From contig QIAR01000292.1 of assembly GCA_003225595.1 (NCBI GenBank), positions 1 to 6,198 on the forward strand: a DNA stretch of 6,198 nucleotides. Reading direction: 5' to 3'. Under the pieces are notes generated by a model, which searched no databases, had not been told where the DNA came from, and saw only the letters and a program-made list of their open reading frames with translations. Below, one piece after another: positions 1-6,012 of this stretch (its first letter is position 1; every line of letters begins with the position of its first letter). The position numbers and the translations under genes are program-made. This DNA comes from Acidobacteriota bacterium. Lineage in GTDB: Bacteria > Acidobacteriota > Terriglobia > Terriglobales > Acidobacteriaceae.

Positions 1-325
1 TGTGGATCGTGCTGGTGGCCTTGTCGAGGCTTCCGTTCACTTTGACTTGTTTGCCCTCGAACTGTTTGGCCTTGTCCTGATCATCGAGTTGATACGTCAT
101 GCTGCCAACTTGGAGCACATACTTGTCGCCAGATTTCACTACGGTTCCGGAAAACGAATTAGACTCCTGGCTTGGGGCTTGCGCGGACGACCCCTGTGCT
201 GGCGCGGATGGCCGTTGCTGTGCGCTCGAACTGGGCTGAGCGGATTGATCCTGCTGAGCAAAAGCCGCAGGGAGCAGCGTTGCCATCAAGACCAACATAG
301 CCAAAATACTGATCACTCTCTTCAT
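1..325 (-). CDS. secreted DUF5818-like protein, 5' part (3' end beyond window)
   Basis: The frame opens at an ATG (325-323) and stays open for 108 codons to the window edge, so the C-terminus is missing. Residues 1-23 form a signal peptide: MKR, a hydrophobic core (about 4-18) and an AFA|Q cleavage site at 23/24. The next residue is Gln rather than Cys, so it is not a lipoprotein. Residues 24-56 are a flexible linker rich in Ser, Gln, Ala and Pro. Residues 57-108 form a compact beta-rich module with FSGTVVKSGDKYVL, then TYQLDDQDKAKQFEGKQVKV, then GSLD. That pattern matches DUF5818, small exported proteins that I associate mainly with Acidobacteriota; their function is unknown. Only a few residues are probably missing. 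The start is fixed by an excellent ribosome binding site. The plus-strand ORF across this region is its antisense shadow. Family assignment is from memory of the motif, without a database search. Confidence 0.85.
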   Translation of the reverse strand, partial: MKRVISILAMLVLMATLLPAAFAQQDQSAQPSSSAQQRPSAPAQGSSAQAPSQESNSFSGTVVKSGDKYVLQVGSMTYQLDDQDKAKQFEGKQVKVNGSLDKATSTIH

Positions 326-328
326 TTG

Positions 329-337
329 ACCTCCTCC
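329..337 (-). promoter_or_regulatory. strong Shine-Dalgarno site for the DUF5818-like gene
   Basis: GGAGGAGGT lies 3 bases upstream of the ATG at 325 and contains the full AGGAGGT anti-16S complement. It is the strongest ribosome binding site in the window. It decides the start codon and suggests high translation of this secreted protein. I see no convincing -35/-10 pair between here and 513. Confidence 0.85.
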
Positions 338-513
338 AATCGATGTTTGAATTGACGAATAAGGGTTCGAGATACTCTCAGCAACCGGCATGCCAGCTCC
401 TTGATCGGAACATATGGTATGCGGGCAGTTTTGGAACTCGACCGTAACAAATTTTCACCTTAGATGGTCTACAGGAACCACTGTATTAATCCTCTAGTTA
501 ACATATGACTAAT

Positions 514-529
514 TGATCGACGACGATCA
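514..529. repeat. perfect inverted repeat over the phoU stop codon
   Basis: TGATCG-ACGA-CGATCA is a 6-bp stem with a 4-base loop. On the minus strand its first three bases are the TGA stop of the phoU remnant. No T-run follows on the minus strand. On the plus strand a short T-run (TTTT at 533-536) follows. It could be a weak terminator for plus-strand transcription, an operator, or chance; a canonical rho-independent terminator for phoU is not supported. Confidence 0.35.
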
Positions 530-969
530 GCGCTTTTCCTCTCGGGTACGAAGCCAGTCGATGAACATCTGTTCAATGGGCTTGTCGTAAGCCATCAAGA
601 CGTGGCGAACGGTGTGTGTCCGCTGACCAGGTGGCAGATTTCCTCGGCAAAGGTTCTTGACATGGTCGTCGGCACGTTCGAGAGATTGGGTCATGAAGAT
701 GACTTGCAGACTTGCCTGGCGAGCGATGTTCTCGGGATTCTCAATGTGACGCTTGAAAACCAGATTACGGAGACGGTCCATCTCCGCGTCAGCGCGCAAT
801 ACCTCGACAGCTCGTTTCACATCGCGGCGGGAGAACGAGTCCCCCACATCGGTAAGCATTTTGAGGTCGCGGGTATCTTGCGGATCAGGACTGGAACCGG
901 TGGACTGGGCGCTGTTGGCGAAGCTGAGGAGAAGATCCCGATGCGCTCCAGACTAATCATGAACTTCAT
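527..969 (-). pseudogene. phoU: degenerate phoU (phosphate signalling regulator) remnant
   Basis: PhoU is a cytoplasmic helical-bundle protein with two homologous halves; with the Pst transporter it restrains PhoR when phosphate is plentiful. Here only the end of the first half remains: MKFMISLERIG, then DLLLSFANS in another frame, matching the family signature ERIGDxxxxxA. Most of the second half follows, including SLERADDHVKNL (ERxxDHxxN) and the tail TVRHVLMAYDKPIEQMFIDW. The two parts are separated by a -1 shift at the CCC run at 937-939 (plus-strand view). Inside the second motif an extra base at 649-651 and an extra GT in the run at 612-619 together restore frame. Between them the expected AEEICHLVSGH reads as CRGNLPPGQR. 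The longest intact frame is 859-527 (110 residues, against a usual total of about 220). About 90 N-terminal residues are missing. Position just after phoR fits phoU. A residual truncated protein cannot be excluded. Confidence 0.82.
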
Positions 970-1059
970 TCAGGCGAGGAGCTCGCGAGCTTCGCTCTCG
1001 GGTACAAGCTGGGCATACAAAGGTTCCGGTGCGGGACTTTTGATACTGGCGGTACTCAT
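970..1059 (-). CDS. 29-residue ORF with good RBS, possible broken 5' end of phoU
   Basis: An ATG at 1059 is preceded by GGGAGGA (1074-1068) at an 8-base spacing and opens 29 codons ending in TGA (972-970). The product begins MSTASIKSPAPEPLYAQLVP and ends ESEARELLA. The stop is directly followed, in the same frame, by the ATG of the phoU remnant. RELLA-stop-MKFM resembles the PhoU helix that precedes ERIGD (typically DLRxLLxxMK), so the TGA may have replaced a sense codon and this ORF may be the surviving, shortened start of phoU. Alternatives are an independent small protein, or the start of another gene joined to phoU by a deletion. I do not recognise the first 20 residues. The ribosome binding site suggests that it could still be translated. 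Confidence 0.3.
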   Translation of the reverse strand: MSTASIKSPAPEPLYAQLVPESEARELLA

Positions 1060-1207
1060 GCTCGCATTCCTCCCGTGTGGAGTGGCAGCTCGGGGCCGCG
1101 CCCGTCTTCCCTGACGCTTATTCAGGTAAATGGACAAGGCCGAAGCATAGTTTGTTTCTTGAGAAATTTGGTTAATAGTATGTGAATTTTTATCCGCTCG
1201 ATCAGAG

Positions 1208-1242
1208 CTTAGATTTGAGACGCAGCAAGCTGCGTCTCTAAG
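1208..1242. repeat. REP-like hairpin between phoR and the phoU remnant
   Basis: GAGACGCAG (1217-1225) and CTGCGTCTC (1230-1238) form a perfect 9-bp stem around the loop CAAG. An outer pair, CTTAGA (1208-1213) and TCTAAG (1237-1242), can extend or compete with the stem. It starts about 20 bases past the phoR stop in an otherwise AT-rich, gene-free stretch. No T-run follows on either strand, so it is not a standard rho-independent terminator. The compact GC-rich palindrome in a gap resembles dispersed REP-type repeats and could protect the phoBR mRNA 3' end or slow read-through. Whether it is repeated in the genome cannot be seen here. Confidence 0.65.
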
Positions 1243-1262
1243 AAAAGCACGGCAGACATGAC

Positions 1263-2981
1263 TCAGGCGGCATGCACTATAGGCAGCGTGAATAAGAACG
1301 TCGACCCGTGGTTGAGTTCGCTTTCGGCGCGGATAGTGCCGCCGTGAGCGAGCACGATGTGCTTGGCGATCGCCAGTCCCAAACCCGTGCCCCCGGATTC
1401 GCGCGAGCGGGCTTTATCCACACGATAGAAGCGCTCGAACAATCGGGACAGGTGCTCGAAGGGGATGCCCGGGCCAGAGTCGCGCACAAAGAACTCGACA
1501 TCGCGCTCTAGAGGGCGCGCTCCCAGCACAATGCGGCGCCTAGTCCCGCCATACTTTAGGGCATTGTCGATCAAATTGGAAAAAACCTGGTGGATGGCTT
1601 CGCGATCGGCGCTGACCGGGGTTTGGGCAGAGTTTTCGACTAGAAATTCGATTCCCTGATTGCGGGCGATTTCCCGAAAACTCTGGGCCGCCTCTTCCAA
1701 CAGTTCACCCGGCGCGACGGGTTGGATGTCGAAGGGCTGCTCGCCGGATTCCACACGCGCCAGCGTCAGCAGATCTTCTGTGAGGCGAGACATGCGGGTG
1801 GCGTTTTTGCGGATAATCTCCAGGAACTCGCGGGCGTGATTGCTTTCCGGCGCGCTGTCGAGAAGAGTTTCGGTATAGCCCTGGATGGAAGTCAGTGGCG
1901 TGCGCAGCTCATGGGAAACGTTGGCGATGAAGTCGCGGCGGGTCTTCTCCACGCGCTCCGTCTCCGTGAGATCGCGCAGCACGGCAACGGCGCCGCCACC
2001 AGGCATGGGCGCCGCAGTCACATCAAAAGTGCGTCCGGGAATAATGGAAGCGGCGCGCGCCGAAGTGACTCGCATTCCATCATTGGCGCCGCGGACTGCG
2101 GTGAGAAAATCCGGATCGCGAACAGTTTCAATGATGGGGGCGTGCAGGCGAGTGCGTTGCGGCACCAGCCGGTCCATGCCCCGGTTAGCCCATTGCACAC
2201 GGCCATCGCGGCCGACGGCAATAACGGCATCCTGCATACTGTTTAGGAGAGTCTCAAGTTGACGCTGACTGGTTTGCAGCGCCGCGAAGCTTTCTTCGAG
2301 CATGCGCGCAGTTTTGTCGAGCGCAGCGGCCACCTGGCCGATTTCGTCGGCGGAAGTTTCAGCAATGCGGGCAGACAGGTCTCCAGCCGCGATTCGATCA
2401 GCAAACGCCACGATGCGGCGCAAGCGGCGGGCGCTGTACTGTGCGGCAATGCCCGCAATCAACATCGCGATCAGGAAAGCAAGTGCCGAACTCACCAGGA
2501 GTGTGCGGCTCACGCGCCGGGTAGCTGCCTCTACGTCCGAGAGAGGATAGGCCAGGCGAACCGCGCCTCCGGAGACGGGTGCGGCGACATACAGAAAGGG
2601 AATCCCCAAAGTGTGGCTGCGGCGCTCGTCCGAACCGAGAGTGCCTTGAAGCGCGGCAATGAATTCCTTGCGGCGGGCGTGGTTCTCCATCAAGGATGCG
2701 TCAGCTTCGGAATCGGCTAGCACCTTGCCAGTAGGGTCAATGATGGTGGCGCGAGCGCCGGCGGCTTGACCTTCCTGAGCGGCGATGTCCTGCAAAGAAT
2801 GGGTGCGATCGGTATCCACGCGATGAGCGAACAGCACGGTCTTTTGGTTGAGGTTGCGCTCAATCTCTTGGCGTAGAGAGCCTTCCCAAGCTCTGCGGAC
2901 TAGGAAATCAATGGTCACTGTCGTCCCCGCGATTACGAGCACGAAAGCAGCGAGCAGTTTGAAAAAAATACGGCTCCTCAC
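1263..2981 (-). CDS. phoR: PhoR-type phosphate sensor histidine kinase
   Basis: This is an inner-membrane kinase, 572 residues, that phosphorylates the response regulator encoded just upstream. Visible domains: TM helix 1 (about 7-28); extracytoplasmic sensor domain (about 30-158); TM helix 2 (about 161-180, LLVSSALAFLIAMLIAGIAA); HAMP linker (about 181-233); PAS domain (about 241-338); HisKA with phosphoacceptor His357 in FIANVSHELRTPLTSIQGY; and HATPase with N-box Asn469/Asn473, G1 box DSGPGIP (501-507), F-box LFERFYR (514-520) and G2 box GTGLGL (531-536). All catalytic boxes are intact. The H-box sequence and the TM-sensor-TM-HAMP-PAS order are typical of PhoR with an extracytoplasmic domain, as in Bacillus, unlike the short E. 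coli form. The start is GTG (2981-2979), overlapping the phoB TGA as GTGA, with GAGG about 7 bases upstream, so translation is coupled. The Pho assignment rests on motif similarity and the adjacent phoU relic; the signal is not proven. Confidence 0.93.
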   Translation of the reverse strand: MRSRIFFKLLAAFVLVIAGTTVTIDFLVRRAWEGSLRQEIERNLNQKTVLFAHRVDTDRTHSLQDIAAQEGQAAGARATIIDPTGKVLADSEADASLMENHARRKEFIAALQGTLGSDERRSHTLGIPFLYVAAPVSGGAVRLAYPLSDVEAATRRVSRTLLVSSALAFLIAMLIAGIAAQYSARRLRRIVAFADRIAAGDLSARIAETSADEIGQVAAALDKTARMLEESFAALQTSQRQLETLLNSMQDAVIAVGRDGRVQWANRGMDRLVPQRTRLHAPIIETVRDPDFLTAVRGANDGMRVTSARAASIIPGRTFDVTAAPMPGGGAVAVLRDLTETERVEKTRRDFIANVSHELRTPLTSIQGYTETLLDSAPESNHAREFLEIIRKNATRMSRLTEDLLTLARVESGEQPFDIQPVAPGELLEEAAQSFREIARNQGIEFLVENSAQTPVSADREAIHQVFSNLIDNALKYGGTRRRIVLGARPLERDVEFFVRDSGPGIPFEHLSRLFERFYRVDKARSRESGGTGLGLAIAKHIVLAHGGTIRAESELNHGSTFLFTLPIVHAA

Positions 2982-3670
2982 TTGGGAACCTCGAAGCGGT
3001 AGCCTGCGCCTCTCACGGTCTTGAGGTAGCGCGGATTCTCCGGGTCAGGCTCAATCTTTTCGCGGATGCGGCGTACGTAGACGTCCACGGAACGGGGCGT
3101 GACGTAGGAGGTGTCGCGCCACACTGAGTCCAAGAGCTGGTCGCGGGTGAAGACCCGGCCCACGTGGCGAGCGAAATAGTCGAGCAGGCGGAACTCGGTC
3201 GCTGTAGTGGTCACGAGCCGATCGCGGACGGTGAGCGTCATGGCACCGGGATCAATTTCGATTTCGCCCACGCGAATAGGAGCTGGCGAGAGAGGGCGTT
3301 CGAAGCGGCGCAGCACGGCTTTTACTCGCGCCACGAGTTCGCGCGGGCTGAAAGGCTTGGGAATGTAATCGTCGGCGCCGAGTTCGAGTCCCAGGACGCG
3401 GTCGGCTTCGCCGCTTTTTGCGGTGAGAAAAATGACTGGGATCATGGCCAGCGACTGCATCTGCCGGATCTGGCGGCAGAGCTCCAGCCCGTCTTTCCCC
3501 GGGACCATGATGTCAAGAATGAAGAGGGTGGGGCGCTGGCGCTCGGCGTCTGCGAGGACGCTGTTTCCCGTGGAATACACGCGGACGGAGAATCCGGCAC
3601 CCTCTAGATGATGGCGTACCAGGCGAGAGATGTCAGGATCGTCCTCGACGACAAAGATGGTGGGCTTCAC
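2978..3670 (-). CDS. phoB: PhoB-type OmpR-family response regulator
   Basis: This is a cytoplasmic DNA-binding regulator of 230 residues, a normal family length. The receiver domain (about 3-118) has the acidic pocket Glu9/Asp10, phosphoacceptor Asp53 in LFILDIMVPGKDG, Thr83 and Lys105 in DYIPKPFSPREL. A winged-helix effector domain follows (about 131-228) with TATEFRLLDYF, GRVFTRDQLLDSVW, the recognition helix region TPRSVDVYVRRIREKI and the C-terminal TVRGAGYRFE hairpin. The segment ELGADDYIPKPFSPRELVARVKAVLRR is strongly PhoB-like. The start is GTG (3670-3668), which places Val7-Asp11 exactly where family N-termini have them. No Shine-Dalgarno is visible before it, and a promoter match ends 7 bases upstream, suggesting a leaderless mRNA. 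It shares a 4-base overlap with phoR and forms a two-gene operon. Once phosphorylated it would activate phosphate-starvation genes. Other OmpR-family roles remain possible. Confidence 0.93.
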   Translation of the reverse strand: MKPTIFVVEDDPDISRLVRHHLEGAGFSVRVYSTGNSVLADAERQRPTLFILDIMVPGKDGLELCRQIRQMQSLAMIPVIFLTAKSGEADRVLGLELGADDYIPKPFSPRELVARVKAVLRRFERPLSPAPIRVGEIEIDPGAMTLTVRDRLVTTTATEFRLLDYFARHVGRVFTRDQLLDSVWRDTSYVTPRSVDVYVRRIREKIEPDPENPRYLKTVRGAGYRFEVPK

Positions 3671-3677
3671 AGGTCGT

Positions 3678-3706
3678 ATTGTAGCCGGGAGAGCTGAGAT
3701 CGTCAG
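3678..3706 (-). promoter_or_regulatory. candidate sigma-70 promoter for phoBR
   Basis: CTGACG (3706-3701, 4 of 6 bases of TTGACA), a 17-base spacer and TACAAT (3683-3678, 5 of 6 of TATAAT) lie just upstream of phoB. A start 6-8 bases past the -10 would fall at about 3672-3670, at or next to the GTG start codon. Spacing and the -10 are good; this is a sequence match only. Confidence 0.45.
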
Positions 3707-3767
3707 GCTTTGGATCAGAGTTTGGCAGCGTCGAGGCGCGTCTACCGAGTCAGCCTAGCTGGATTCA

Positions 3768-3780
3768 GCCTGTGACAGGC
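3768..3780. repeat. 13-bp palindrome upstream of phoB
   Basis: GCCTGT-G-ACAGGC is a perfect inverted repeat around one central base, lying 62 bp upstream of the candidate -35 element. On the minus strand it contains CTGTCA, which equals the core of the E. coli Pho-box half site, but no properly spaced, AT-separated second copy is present. It could be an operator; it is too short for a convincing terminator of the gene to its right. I saw no clear terminator anywhere in 3671-3885. Confidence 0.3.
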
Positions 3781-3885
3781 GAGGACGTCCGTCCCTATGG
3801 AGAGTCATCGAGTTACGCCCCCGCACGGGGAATATCGGTTCCGGCATGGCATCCAGATAGCCGGCCCGATGCTGGCAATACGGAC

Positions 3886-5973
3886 CTAACGGATCGCGAT
3901 CAGCAAGTTGGATGCGCGATCCAGTTGGAACTGCATACCAGGTGGGACTACCGTGGTGGCGCTGTATTCGGCAATTACGGCGGGTCCGGAATACTTTTTG
4001 CCTGGCTGGAGGTCATCGCGGGCGTAAATGGTGGTTTCAATCTTCCTGTCGCCGAAGCAGACCGGAGCCCGCTCGGAGCGCCGTGCTCGGCCTGCACGGG
4101 CGAGGGCGCTCCTTCTCGCATTGCTCGGAGCGAGATTGGCCTGTGGAGATCTCATCGTGGTGCGCAGACGCAGCGTGACCAGTTCGACTTCGCGTTCGGG
4201 TTGGCTGTAACCGTAACGGCGATGGTGCTCGCGATGGAAAGCATCCATCAGGTTACGAGTGAAAGGCACATTCAGCTCGTACCCCTGCCCGCGATAGCGG
4301 ATATCCGCTGTGCGCTGGTACTGCAGAGCGCCGCGCCAGCTTTCGGACCGAAAATCTTTCTCGGCAGCCTTTCGCAGGGCGGAGAATTCCTTTTCCAGTT
4401 TGGTCATGGGTAACTTGTCTGAAACCCGCCAGAGGACGGTACGCGAGTGGTCCTTGACCACGTCGCTGACCAGGATGCCGAATGCAGAGAGCGCACCGGG
4501 CAGCGCAGGCACGATCACCCGTGGGATACCGAGCGATGCGGCCAGTTCACAGGCGTGCAGTCCGCCGGCGCCACCGAAGGCGACCAGCACAAACTCACGG
4601 GGATCGTAGCCGCGTTCGATCGAGACCACGCGAATGGCTTTTTCCATAGTTGCATTCACGACACGAACCACGCCCGCAGCGAATTGTTCGAGCTTAAGCG
4701 CCGATTGCTGGTTCCGCAGCCACTCACTAACCATTCGCAGGGTGCGCCCGAGATCCAGCGCGAATTCACCTCCAAGGAAGCGGTGCGGTTGCAGGCGCCC
4801 GAGGAGAAGGTTGGCGTCGGTGACCGTGGGCTGCGTACCGCAGCCATAGCAAATCGGGCCGGGATCAGCGCCGGCGGATTCCGGGCCGACCCGCAGAGCC
4901 CCGACGGTATCGAAGCGGGCAATGGAGCCGCCACCCGCTCCCACGGTATGAATGTCGAGCATAGGCACGCCAACGGGCAGGCCTGCAACTTCTGATTGGC
5001 TGCCAGTGCGGGTTTCGCGGTCCACCAGCGAAACATCTGTGGAAGTGCCGCCCATATCGAAAGAGATGATTCGCTCGAAGCCGCTGCGGCGGGCCACAGC
5101 AGCGGCGCCCACCACGCCACCGGCGGGTCCGGAGAGCAGAGTGCGCACCGGTTCGCGCGTGGCCGAAGCGAGAGCGGTGATGCCGCCACTTGACTGCATT
5201 ACGAAAACGGTGGCGTTGTTATGGCCAGATCTTAGCCGCGAGTTCGATTGCAGCCAACGTCGGCTGCGGTACTCGAGATTCTCCAGGTAGTTCTGCATCA
5301 CCGGTTGCAAGTACGCATTTACGACTACCGTGCTGGTTCGCTCGTACTCACGGAATTCGGGAAGGATCTGGTGCGAGACAGAGAGCGGCACTTTCAATTT
5401 CTTCAGCACTGCAGCAACCGTCCGTTCGTTGTCCGAATTTGCGAACGAGAAGAGGAGCGAAATGGCAACGGCTTCGGGATGATGCTCACGAACCCTTAGC
5501 ACGAGCTCTTGCAGTTCTGCGGGCGCAACTGCCTGCAGGATGCGACCTTGCCTGTCGGTACGCTCTTCCACTCCGAAGCGCAACTCGGCTGGGACAAGCG
5601 GTTCCACTCGATCGAAAAAGAAATCGTAGAGTTTGGGGCGAGCCTGGCGCCCAATCTCGATGGCGTCTTCGAAACCGGAGGTTGTGACCAGAGCCACGCG
5701 CGCACCTTTGCGCTGCAAGAGAGTATTGGTGCCGACAGTTGTACCGTTTAGTAGGACGAGGGAGCCGCGCAATCCGATCTTCTCCAGGGCTTCAACAATC
5801 GCTTGCGAGGGGTCCGCTGGAGTGGAGAAGACCTTGAGCATGCGGACGCGGCCATTGTCCACCCACACACAATCGGTGAAGGTACCGCCGGTATCGATGG
5901 CGATGCGAAGCTGTTGGACTGGAGAGCGGCGTCCCATGCGGTTAAACTGGAACGCTAGAGTACCATCGGGCAC
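3886..5973 (-). CDS. hyuA: hydantoinase/oxoprolinase family protein, HyuA-type subunit
   Basis: Members are cytoplasmic, ATP-dependent enzymes that open hydantoin or oxoproline-like rings or carboxylate ketones, usually as a HyuA/HyuB pair; the substrate here cannot be told. Length is 695 residues, normal for HyuA. The N-terminal domain (about 22-205) has the phosphate-binding loop DTGGTFTD (27-34) and GTTVGTNTLLQRKGA (77-91). The central ASKHA ATPase domain (about 215-505) has SGPAGGVVGA (281-290), FDMGGTSTDVSL (305-316), HTVGAGGGS (342-350), GPESAGADPGPICYG (363-377), TVTDANLLLGRL (383-394) and AFGGAGGLHA (465-474). The C-terminal domain (about 515-695) has DIRYRGQGYEL (557-567), HRRYGY (584-589) and GPAVIAEYSATTVVPPG (663-679). 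No key motif is broken. The GTG at 5973 has no Shine-Dalgarno. The ATG at 5937 (residue 13) leaves 10 residues before the usual family N-terminus and is at least as likely. No hyuB gene lies in the window. Confidence 0.9.
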   Translation of the reverse strand: MPDGTLAFQFNRMGRRSPVQQLRIAIDTGGTFTDCVWVDNGRVRMLKVFSTPADPSQAIVEALEKIGLRGSLVLLNGTTVGTNTLLQRKGARVALVTTSGFEDAIEIGRQARPKLYDFFFDRVEPLVPAELRFGVEERTDRQGRILQAVAPAELQELVLRVREHHPEAVAISLLFSFANSDNERTVAAVLKKLKVPLSVSHQILPEFREYERTSTVVVNAYLQPVMQNYLENLEYRSRRWLQSNSRLRSGHNNATVFVMQSSGGITALASATREPVRTLLSGPAGGVVGAAAVARRSGFERIISFDMGGTSTDVSLVDRETRTGSQSEVAGLPVGVPMLDIHTVGAGGGSIARFDTVGALRVGPESAGADPGPICYGCGTQPTVTDANLLLGRLQPHRFLGGEFALDLGRTLRMVSEWLRNQQSALKLEQFAAGVVRVVNATMEKAIRVVSIERGYDPREFVLVAFGGAGGLHACELAASLGIPRVIVPALPGALSAFGILVSDVVKDHSRTVLWRVSDKLPMTKLEKEFSALRKAAEKDFRSESWRGALQYQRTADIRYRGQGYELNVPFTRNLMDAFHREHHRRYGYSQPEREVELVTLRLRTTMRSPQANLAPSNARRSALARAGRARRSERAPVCFGDRKIETTIYARDDLQPGKKYSGPAVIAEYSATTVVPPGMQFQLDRASNLLIAIR

Positions 5974-6012
5974 ATGCTAATGCCCGCGCTGAGGCAGAAG
6001 GACGCGCTTATC

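Noticed and set aside
338..513. TTGCTG and TATTCG spaced by 17 bases as a promoter for the DUF5818-like gene
   Set aside because: The -10 matches only three of six positions and no supporting element is seen; too weak to annotate.
602..1114. Plus-strand ORF of 170 codons with a hydrophobic C-terminal segment
   Set aside because: It is antisense to the phoU remnant, which has unmistakable family motifs; there is no RBS and no recognisable domain. The apparent membrane segment arises from the reverse complement of non-coding sequence.
953..1117. Minus-strand frame with cysteines (CHSTREEC and FVCPAC) resembling a zinc ribbon
   Set aside because: There is no ATG, GTG or TTG start, the C-x6-C...C-x2-C spacing is not a standard zinc ribbon, and it overlaps the 29-codon ORF and phoU motif in another frame.
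1722..2246. Plus-strand ORF of 174 codons within phoR
   Set aside because: It lies opposite the PAS and HisKA coding region, whose motifs are intact on the minus strand; a shadow.
3841..3864. CCGGC/GCCGG inverted repeat downstream of hyuA as a terminator
   Set aside because: The stem is only 5 bp with a 14-base loop and no T-run; not credible as a terminator.
3772..4413. Plus-strand ORF of 213 codons starting in the hyuA-phoB gap
   Set aside because: It runs antisense over the conserved C-terminal domain of hyuA and has no known motif; it is a shadow typical of GC-rich coding sequence.
4447..5687. Several long ORFs (both strands) inside hyuA
   Set aside because: All overlap conserved HyuA motifs in other frames and show no domain or RBS of their own.
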